DNA of 17,674 bases from Anaerolineaceae bacterium (GTDB taxonomy: Bacteria; Chloroflexota; Anaerolineae; Anaerolineales; Villigracilaceae), in NCBI GenBank assembly GCA_022181005.1, contig BQMV01000241.1, forward strand, positions 1-17,674, in the 5' to 3' direction. Position numbers and translations under genes: made by a program. Each line of letters starts with the position of its first letter. Within the stretch, counting starts at the first letter, position 1. The notes beneath the pieces were generated by a model that had not been told where the DNA came from, ran no database searches, and saw only the letters and a program-made list of their open reading frames with translations. Positions 12,801 to 17,674 of the stretch are shown in pieces.

Positions 12801-12821
12801 ACAAGTTACGAGTTGCGGGTA
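12801..12821. repeat. Three-unit heptad repeat at the thiN 3' end
   Basis: ACAAGTT, ACGAGTT and GCGGGTA are three successive 7-mers that cover the last codons and the stop codon of thiN. The array is short and of low certainty, but has the same 7-bp period as the neighbouring arrays. Confidence 0.35.
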
Positions 12822-13447
12822 TGGATGATGAGCAGTAAACCCGATTCGATTTTGACGGATGCGGTGTCGGCGGTCATTTCGTTGCTGATGCCGCGCGTTT
12901 TTTCAGGATGCAGGGTTTCATCCTTGAGTTGCCATTTCAGGTTTTCGGTTTGGATTCCGTGAACGGGAACGCCCCATGGAATCAGCGAAATGAGATCTCC
13001 GCTTCTTCCGTAGACTTCAGCGCGGTTGCGACAAAATTGAAGCGCTTCAACGCCATCGTCGAAGCACATAGCATACGTCGCGCGTTTTAGATCGCTTAAT
13101 AAGGCAATATTAGCAAGAGTATGATCTATACGACCGCCAAGGGCGGCGATGATGACGATCTCCTCGGGATTCAGTTCGATGGCTTTGTCAAGCGCAAGTT
13201 CGAGGTCGGTCTCGTTTTTATCGCGAGGAAAGAGTTCGATGGGCATATCGCTGGCTTTCACTTTCTGCCATTCCGCATCGGTAAGCGAGTCCATATCGCC
13301 GATGATCAGGTTGGGAGAAAGCCCCAAGGCTAAGGCATGGCGCGCGCCGCCATCCGCGCAAAGGATGAAGTCGTCATCTCGAAGAATAGCGCGGGCTTTT
13401 TCAAGATCGGGGAGGTCGCCGTTAGCGAAGATAGCAATGCGGTTCAA
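12806..13447 (-). CDS. thiN: Thiamine diphosphokinase
   Basis: A 213-residue cytoplasmic enzyme that converts thiamine plus ATP to thiamine diphosphate and AMP, which completes salvage of imported thiamine. Motifs: IFANGDLP (6-13), CADGGARHALALGLSPNLIIG (30-50, start quoted in part), DMDSL (51-55), the catalytic DKNETDLELAL (76-86) and GGRIDHTLANI (104-114). The start is TTG at 13447: it directly follows an in-frame TGA, and the conserved N-terminus needs residues 3-10. GAGGAT lies 9 nt upstream within a hairpin. It is the first gene after the TPP riboswitch. The final residues HTRNS are encoded by a small heptad repeat and may be variable between strains. Confidence 0.95.
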   Translation of the reverse strand: MNRIAIFANGDLPDLEKARAILRDDDFILCADGGARHALALGLSPNLIIGDMDSLTDAEWQKVKASDMPIELFPRDKNETDLELALDKAIELNPEEIVIIAALGGRIDHTLANIALLSDLKRATYAMCFDDGVEALQFCRNRAEVYGRSGDLISLIPWGVPVHGIQTENLKWQLKDETLHPEKTRGISNEMTADTASVKIESGLLLIIHTRNS

Positions 13448-13449
13448 TC

Positions 13450-13477
13450 AAAAACATCCTCTTTGCGGAGGATATTT
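13450..13477 (-). promoter_or_regulatory. Expression-platform hairpin between the TPP aptamer and thiN
   Basis: In the minus-strand RNA AAATATCCTC (13477-13468) pairs with GAGGATGTTT (13461-13452) through ten pairs including one U-G. The loop is CGCAAA and a run of five T (13454-13450) follows. The TTG start of thiN lies 2 nt after the T run. The 3' arm contains the GAGG ribosome binding site. The hairpin can therefore act as a terminator or as a Shine-Dalgarno sequestor. Confidence 0.75.
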
Positions 13478-13487
13478 AATGGATAAG

Positions 13488-13580
13488 AAGGTCCCTCCGC
13501 CAGCATGATCTGGATCAGGTAATTCGAGTTGAGCGCGGCTCGCTCCTCTCAGCCCCGCATCGTGGGGCGCCCCGTTTCGT
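13488..13580 (-). promoter_or_regulatory. TPP (THI-box) riboswitch aptamer
   Basis: The minus strand shows the conserved THI-box core: CGGGG near the 5' side, GGGGCTGAGAGGAGC, a variable P3-like extension (GAGCG/CGCTC), then ACCTGATC, AGATCATGCTGGCG and GGAGGGACC. It sits between a strong promoter and thiN and should switch the whole thiN-thiB-thiP-ATPase-DUF402 operon off when TPP is plentiful. Confidence 0.95.
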
Positions 13581-13589
13581 TGTGAGATG

Positions 13590-13619
13590 GTTATAACGCT
13601 AATCGGTTCAGTTTGTCAA
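13590..13619 (-). promoter_or_regulatory. Promoter of the thiamine operon
   Basis: The minus strand reads a perfect TTGACA (13619-13614), an 18-nt spacer and TATAAC (13595-13590); a 17-nt reading gives TTATAA. The TPP aptamer begins about 10 nt after the -10 box. Confidence 0.8.
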
Positions 13620-13661
13620 CGTGAGAAAACGGAATGTCGGTTCGTTCATCCTATAGGCGCA

Positions 13662-14444
13662 TTAGCGCACGCGCCGCCGCCACTCGTCCTTCATTTCAAG
13701 TTCGCTGGGGCTGGCGCCCGATTCGAGCGCAAGGAAATCGGTTAATAGCCGATTGAATTTCACGGTTTCATCGAGCATGGGGAAATGGCCCGATTCTTCT
13801 AGAATCACTTGTTGGATCATCGTAGAATTAATCCGCTCTTCGTCTGGAGCGACGATAGCTTGATCTTTTTCGCCATAGACAAACAGAGTCGGGATATTCA
13901 AAGCGCGAAAGCCGCTAAAGAAATTATCGGCGCGCAGCCCGTCTAGCGAGGCGGCAATGGCTTGCGAGTCCGCTTTAGAGGCGTCTGCGAGCGCAACGGC
14001 GGCATCTGGAGCGCCGCTCGCCAGCCAGTTCGCAAGATCCGCGGCAGACGATGACTGTAAGCGGGCGCTGACCGAGTCGTACGCTAGAGGGCAACTGATT
14101 GTCATCACGCGATCTACGCTGCGCGGAAAGCGCGTCGCAAAAAGCATGCTCACGAGCGCGCCCATGCCATGTCCAACAAAAGCGACCTTGCCAATGCCCA
14201 TTTCAGCAAAGAAGCGATCGATCAGGGCGGCTTGCTGTTCAAGCGAATACCGCTCGGCATTATGCGCGGTATCGCCGAATCCCCACAGGTCCAGCGCGTA
14301 TGCGCGGTACGAGGTAGAAGCGGTCTGCATGGAGGAAATCCAATACTTCCACGAGCCTACCCAACCGTGCAGAAAGACAACCGGGCGGCCCCGCCCGAGA
14401 GCCTCGTAATGCACTATGGAACCGTCAAGGATGATCGCGCTCAA
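13662..14444 (-). CDS. Alpha/beta-hydrolase fold protein lacking the nucleophile serine
   Basis: A 260-residue cytoplasmic alpha/beta-hydrolase fold protein. The oxyanion-hole segment is FLHGW (24-28), and the acid and base positions look intact (Asp194 in YGEKDQAIV, His220 in ESGHFPML). The nucleophile elbow, normally G-x-S-x-G, reads GHGMG (91-95), with Gly93 in place of Ser; the DNA reads GGC there, not a Ser codon. It may be non-catalytic or use another chemistry. The start is TTG at 14444, one base after the receiver's stop, so it is probably translationally coupled. It is the third gene of the sensor kinase-receiver operon, suggesting a signalling-related role. A true hydrolase with unusual chemistry cannot be excluded. 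Confidence 0.85.
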   Translation of the reverse strand: MSAIILDGSIVHYEALGRGRPVVFLHGWVGSWKYWISSMQTASTSYRAYALDLWGFGDTAHNAERYSLEQQAALIDRFFAEMGIGKVAFVGHGMGALVSMLFATRFPRSVDRVMTISCPLAYDSVSARLQSSSAADLANWLASGAPDAAVALADASKADSQAIAASLDGLRADNFFSGFRALNIPTLFVYGEKDQAIVAPDEERINSTMIQQVILEESGHFPMLDETVKFNRLLTDFLALESGASPSELEMKDEWRRRVR

Positions 14445-14445
14445 A

Positions 14446-14820
14446 TTATTTTCCGAATTTTGCCAAGATCGTTTTGATGCGGGCGGAGAGTTCGTCGGGG
14501 ACGAAAGGTTTCAGTAAATACTCCTCCGCGCCAACGTCCATCCCTTGTTGAATTTCACTCTCTTGCCCCTTAGCAGATAAGAAGACAACAGGGATATCTT
14601 TCAGTTTTGGGTCAGCCTTCATAGCCTCGCAGGCTTCGTAGCCGGTCATACGCGGCATACGCACATCCATCAAGATCAAATCGGGACTGGATTTCGCGGC
14701 TAATTCAACCGCTTCCTCTCCGTTCGAGGCTGGGAAGACTTCATGCCCGGCAAAGCGCAAAGTAAAAGCCACCAGTTCGCGTATATCTCGTTCATCTTCC
14801 GCAATTAAAATCTTTGCCAT
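14446..14820 (-). CDS. Stand-alone response-regulator receiver domain (CheY-like)
   Basis: A 124-residue protein that is one REC domain without output domain. The acidic pocket is Glu8-Asp9, the phosphoacceptor Asp52 in LILMDVRMPRMTGY, the switch Ser82 in FLSAKG and the conserved Lys104 in YLLKPF. It starts 7 bp after the sensor kinase stop, with GAGGGA just upstream of the ATG, and is followed after one base by the hydrolase-like gene. It most likely receives phosphate from the upstream kinase and acts by protein-protein contact. Its target is unknown. Confidence 0.95.
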   Translation of the reverse strand: MAKILIAEDERDIRELVAFTLRFAGHEVFPASNGEEAVELAAKSSPDLILMDVRMPRMTGYEACEAMKADPKLKDIPVVFLSAKGQESEIQQGMDVGAEEYLLKPFVPDELSARIKTILAKFGK

Positions 14821-14827
14821 AGTTCCC

Positions 14828-17674
14828 TCATTGAGCCTTATAAGCAGGCAAGGTGAAGGAGAACACGCTGCCTTCGCCCGATACGCCTGCGCTCTGCACC
14901 CAAATGCGTCCTTTATGCATTTCTATAAGTTCTTTGACGATTGATAATCCCAAGCCTGTGCCCGGCGTCGCCAGCACCAGCGGATGTTCGCCGCGATAGA
15001 AGCGCTCGAAGACGCGAGGTTGATCTTCCAGCGCAATGCCGACGCCGCTGTCTTTTACGTCCACTTGCACTTCGCGCCCATCGTTAACTGCATGAACGTT
15101 AACCATGATCGAGCCGTTTCTCGGCGTGTAGTTATAGGCGTTATCCACCAGGTTATCCAATATTTGACGGACGCGTTCCGCGTCGCCGAACGCCAGCGGC
15201 AACTTCTTCGAAGCGTCGAGCGAGAGCGCCACCGGCTTATCCTCTTCTTGCGAACGTCGCAGCATGTCGCTGATAACGTCCTCCGCCACTTCGCGCATAT
15301 CCAACGCCTGCGGCGACAGAGTGATGCGTCCCGATTCAAGACGGGAAATATCCAGCAGATCGTTGACAAGGATATTCAACCGCTCGGTGTTGCCTTTGAC
15401 AATATTCAAGAAATGCGTTTGATTCTCGTTGAGCGCGCCAGTCGCGCCCATCAGTAAAATATCCACATAACCGCGAATAGACGTCATAGGCGTGCGAAGC
15501 TCATGACTGACCGTAGCGACAAATTCCGATTTGAGACGATCCACTTCTACCTCATGCGTAATATCGCGGAAGATGGAGACCGTCCCAAGCAGATCGTTCT
15601 GCAGGATCACAGGCGCCAAGTGAACCAACACGACCAGCCCATTCTCCAGAGTGAGTTGTTCCGCAAATGTATCGCCTTGTTGATACGATGCCGGCGACTT
15701 AGACCATGTGTTAATAGTTTCCATCCAAGTCTTCGCCGATTTCCCGAATAAACCGCCAAACGCGTCAAGCGCTTGCCCAGTCACTTTGCCAGCTTCCAAC
15801 CCTAAGATCTGCTCGGCGGAACGATTCAAGAATGTAATATGGTTATCCTTACCGGTCACTAGCACGCCATCTGCTACGGCTTCAAGAATCGCTTGCGAAC
15901 GGCTCGCGTCCTCTTGTTCGCGGCGCAACATACTGCCCAGGCGTCCCGCTTGATCGCGAATCAGTTCGTAAAGATGCGCATTATTGATAGCGACCGCCAC
16001 TTGGCCCGCAATCGCTCGCACTAGATTTAATAATTCAGGGCTGAAGAAGTTCGGCTTACGATGGAACACCATCAACACGCCGATAATATCTTCCGCCGCC
16101 AACAACGGTATCACGATCGCGCTGCGATGTTCGCGAGAGGTGGAAGCGGCTCGCACCCAGCGCGAATCGAGCAAAAGGTCGTTCACTAACGCAGGCTCGC
16201 GGTTCTTCAACACCCAGCCAGCCAGACCTTCTCCAACCTTCAAGGTGAAACCGCGCCCCCCGGTAGAGATGCGATCAGACAAGTAACCATAACCGGCGCG
16301 ATAATGCAACAGGTTATCCTCCGCGTTGAGCAGCATAATCGTCCCCTGTTCGGCGCCGACAGCGTCGTTGAGCAAGGCGAGCGTACGATTCAGCGCGCGG
16401 TCCAAATCAAGGCTTGATGAAACTTCGGTAAGGATTCGCAGCAATGTTTCGGTGTTCTGTTGTTCGCGCTGTAACTGCGCAGTGCGCTCGATAACGCGCT
16501 GTTCAAGTTCTTGCGCCAGCCGCTGCGTCTCCTTAAATAACCGTCCATTCTGGGCGGCAATCGCCGCTTGATTCGCCAAAGTGCTGAGGATTTGCACATC
16601 GTCTTCCGTATAGACGGCGGGCTGATAACTTTGCACCGACAACATGCCGATCGTCCTTCCGCTTAATGTCATCGGCACCGCTAAAATGGACAGCGGGGTA
16701 TCGTCGTCTCCAACGCGGACCATGTCGAAAGCTTCAGCCTGCTCGCGATTACGAATCAGAATCGGCTCGCCTCTCGAAATCACTATCCCGCTCAACCCCT
16801 GGTCGCGAGAGATGCGCATATTCGGCGTGCGGACATTGCCGTCCACGATATACACCGCTTCAATATCGTTCGCTTCTGTATCCAGCAACGTGATGACAAA
16901 GGCTTCCACCGGCATTAATCGCTGCGCCGCCTTGTGAACCGATGCGTACACGCGTTCGGGGTCCAGGTCGGCTCCGACTTCGTAGCTTGCCTGATTCAGT
17001 AAAGAAAAACGTTCCGCCGTTAACAATGTTGACTGATACAAGCGCGCATTCTCTAACGCAATGGAAGCTTGATTCATCAATGTGCGCGCCAGTTCGATCT
17101 CGCTCGCGCTGAAATGCTCCGCTTCCATACGATGGATAAAGACTAGCGCGAGCAAACTTTTTCCGCTAACGACCGGCAAAGCCAGTAAGGCTTTTGTCTC
17201 ATCGCCTAGGAAATTCTTCAGCGGCAGCAGGTCCGCTTCGCTATCAGTCGAGCTGGTAGAAAAGATGCCCAACGACTCTTGCAAACGCTGAAAGATCGGC
17301 GCGTTGGGTAATTTCTGCGGCAATTTTGCATATGCGCGAGGAAAATCGTACTTCCACACCGGACGAGCGCGTTCAAAGACGACAACGGATGCGTGCGAAG
17401 ATTTTAACGCGTCGAGCAGTTCTTGCGCCGTTAATTGGAAAATCTTTTCTTCCTCGAGCAAGCCGCCCAACGCAGACGAGAAGCGGTTCAGCAAGCCCAA
17501 ACGATTGGAGCGTTTATCCAATTCTATAGCGCGAGTAGAGCTCTCCTCGTACAGACGCGCATTTTCCAACGCCGCCGCCGCCTGAGAGGCGAACGTTCTC
17601 GCCACCTGCATATGCTCGTGCCTATAGAAGTACGCTTCTTCTTTCTCAAGCGCAAATACGCCAACTACTTCGTT
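14828..17674 (-). CDS. Multi-GAF PAS sensor histidine kinase (N-terminus outside the window)
   Basis: At least 948 residues are visible; the frame stays open to the window edge, so the 5' end lies beyond base 17674. In visible numbering: the end of a GAF domain (1-43, finishing in AAALENARLYEE), a GAF-like domain (about 55-215), another GAF (220-378), a coiled coil (378-410, RVIERTAQLQREQQ), a further GAF (about 410-570), a PAS domain (590-705), HisKA with phospho-His724 in VSHELRTPM, and HATPase_c (about 820-945) with DSGVGI and GTGLGLSIV. No membrane segment is visible. It is likely a soluble kinase reading small ligands or redox state through tandem GAFs, and the receiver gene follows 7 bp downstream. 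The ligand cannot be read from sequence. Confidence 0.95.
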   Translation of the reverse strand, partial: NEVVGVFALEKEEAYFYRHEHMQVARTFASQAAAALENARLYEESSTRAIELDKRSNRLGLLNRFSSALGGLLEEEKIFQLTAQELLDALKSSHASVVVFERARPVWKYDFPRAYAKLPQKLPNAPIFQRLQESLGIFSTSSTDSEADLLPLKNFLGDETKALLALPVVSGKSLLALVFIHRMEAEHFSASEIELARTLMNQASIALENARLYQSTLLTAERFSLLNQASYEVGADLDPERVYASVHKAAQRLMPVEAFVITLLDTEANDIEAVYIVDGNVRTPNMRISRDQGLSGIVISRGEPILIRNREQAEAFDMVRVGDDDTPLSILAVPMTLSGRTIGMLSVQSYQPAVYTEDDVQILSTLANQAAIAAQNGRLFKETQRLAQELEQRVIERTAQLQREQQNTETLLRILTEVSSSLDLDRALNRTLALLNDAVGAEQGTIMLLNAEDNLLHYRAGYGYLSDRISTGGRGFTLKVGEGLAGWVLKNREPALVNDLLLDSRWVRAASTSREHRSAIVIPLLAAEDIIGVLMVFHRKPNFFSPELLNLVRAIAGQVAVAINNAHLYELIRDQAGRLGSMLRREQEDASRSQAILEAVADGVLVTGKDNHITFLNRSAEQILGLEAGKVTGQALDAFGGLFGKSAKTWMETINTWSKSPASYQQGDTFAEQLTLENGLVVLVHLAPVILQNDLLGTVSIFRDITHEVEVDRLKSEFVATVSHELRTPMTSIRGYVDILLMGATGALNENQTHFLNIVKGNTERLNILVNDLLDISRLESGRITLSPQALDMREVAEDVISDMLRRSQEEDKPVALSLDASKKLPLAFGDAERVRQILDNLVDNAYNYTPRNGSIMVNVHAVNDGREVQVDVKDSGVGIALEDQPRVFERFYRGEHPLVLATPGTGLGLSIVKELIEMHKGRIWVQSAGVSGEGSVFSFTLPAYKAQ

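Overview
The window looks like a piece of a Chloroflexota chromosome, most likely class Anaerolineae. This is inferred from the protein families and their wording (short-form glycogen phosphorylase with DUF3417, DUF4173, DUF2085 and DUF4126 membrane proteins, a fused two-domain thiamine permease, cytosolic multi-GAF histidine kinase) and from the moderate GC content. No taxonomic marker gene is present. No insertion sequence, prophage or CRISPR array is visible, so this is ordinary chromosome, but it carries unusual small repeats and one striking small transcript-like locus.

Layout. 1-2610 (minus): a one-domain rhodanese behind glycogen/maltodextrin phosphorylase glgP, separated by a 66-bp palindromic repeat. 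2697-2847 (plus): tRNA-Glu(CTC) with its own promoter and terminator. 2955-3668 (plus): YhhQ-type queuosine-precursor transporter, converging on a DUF4173 membrane protein (3799-5409, minus). 5410-5712 has no conventional gene, but on the plus strand holds a promoter-like pair, an 18-codon ORF with a very strong ribosome binding site and a predicted three-way-junction RNA that ends on the pfkA stop codon. 5713-6795 (minus): 6-phosphofructokinase, divergent from three plus-strand membrane-protein genes (DUF2085, DUF4126 and a 53-residue Cys4 single-span protein).

13619-8528 (minus) is a thiamine salvage operon: promoter, TPP riboswitch with a hairpin expression platform, thiN (thiamine diphosphokinase), thiB-like lipoprotein, thiP-like fused permease, ABC ATPase and a DUF402 protein. 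The genes are separated by 1-23 bp or overlap. Together they import thiamine and convert it to TPP under TPP feedback. The DUF402 phosphatase-like gene at the end has no established thiamine role.

17674-13662 (minus) is a signalling operon: a large sensor kinase (N-terminus outside the window), a stand-alone receiver and an alpha/beta-hydrolase whose nucleophile serine is replaced by glycine.

Most notable: the 5521-5717 RNA/micro-ORF locus; degenerate heptanucleotide arrays (consensus near GTGGAAA) lying inside three thiamine-operon coding regions; the 397-462 palindromic element; a terminator hairpin inside the 3' end of the DUF402 gene; two apparently leaderless genes; and the Ser-less hydrolase.
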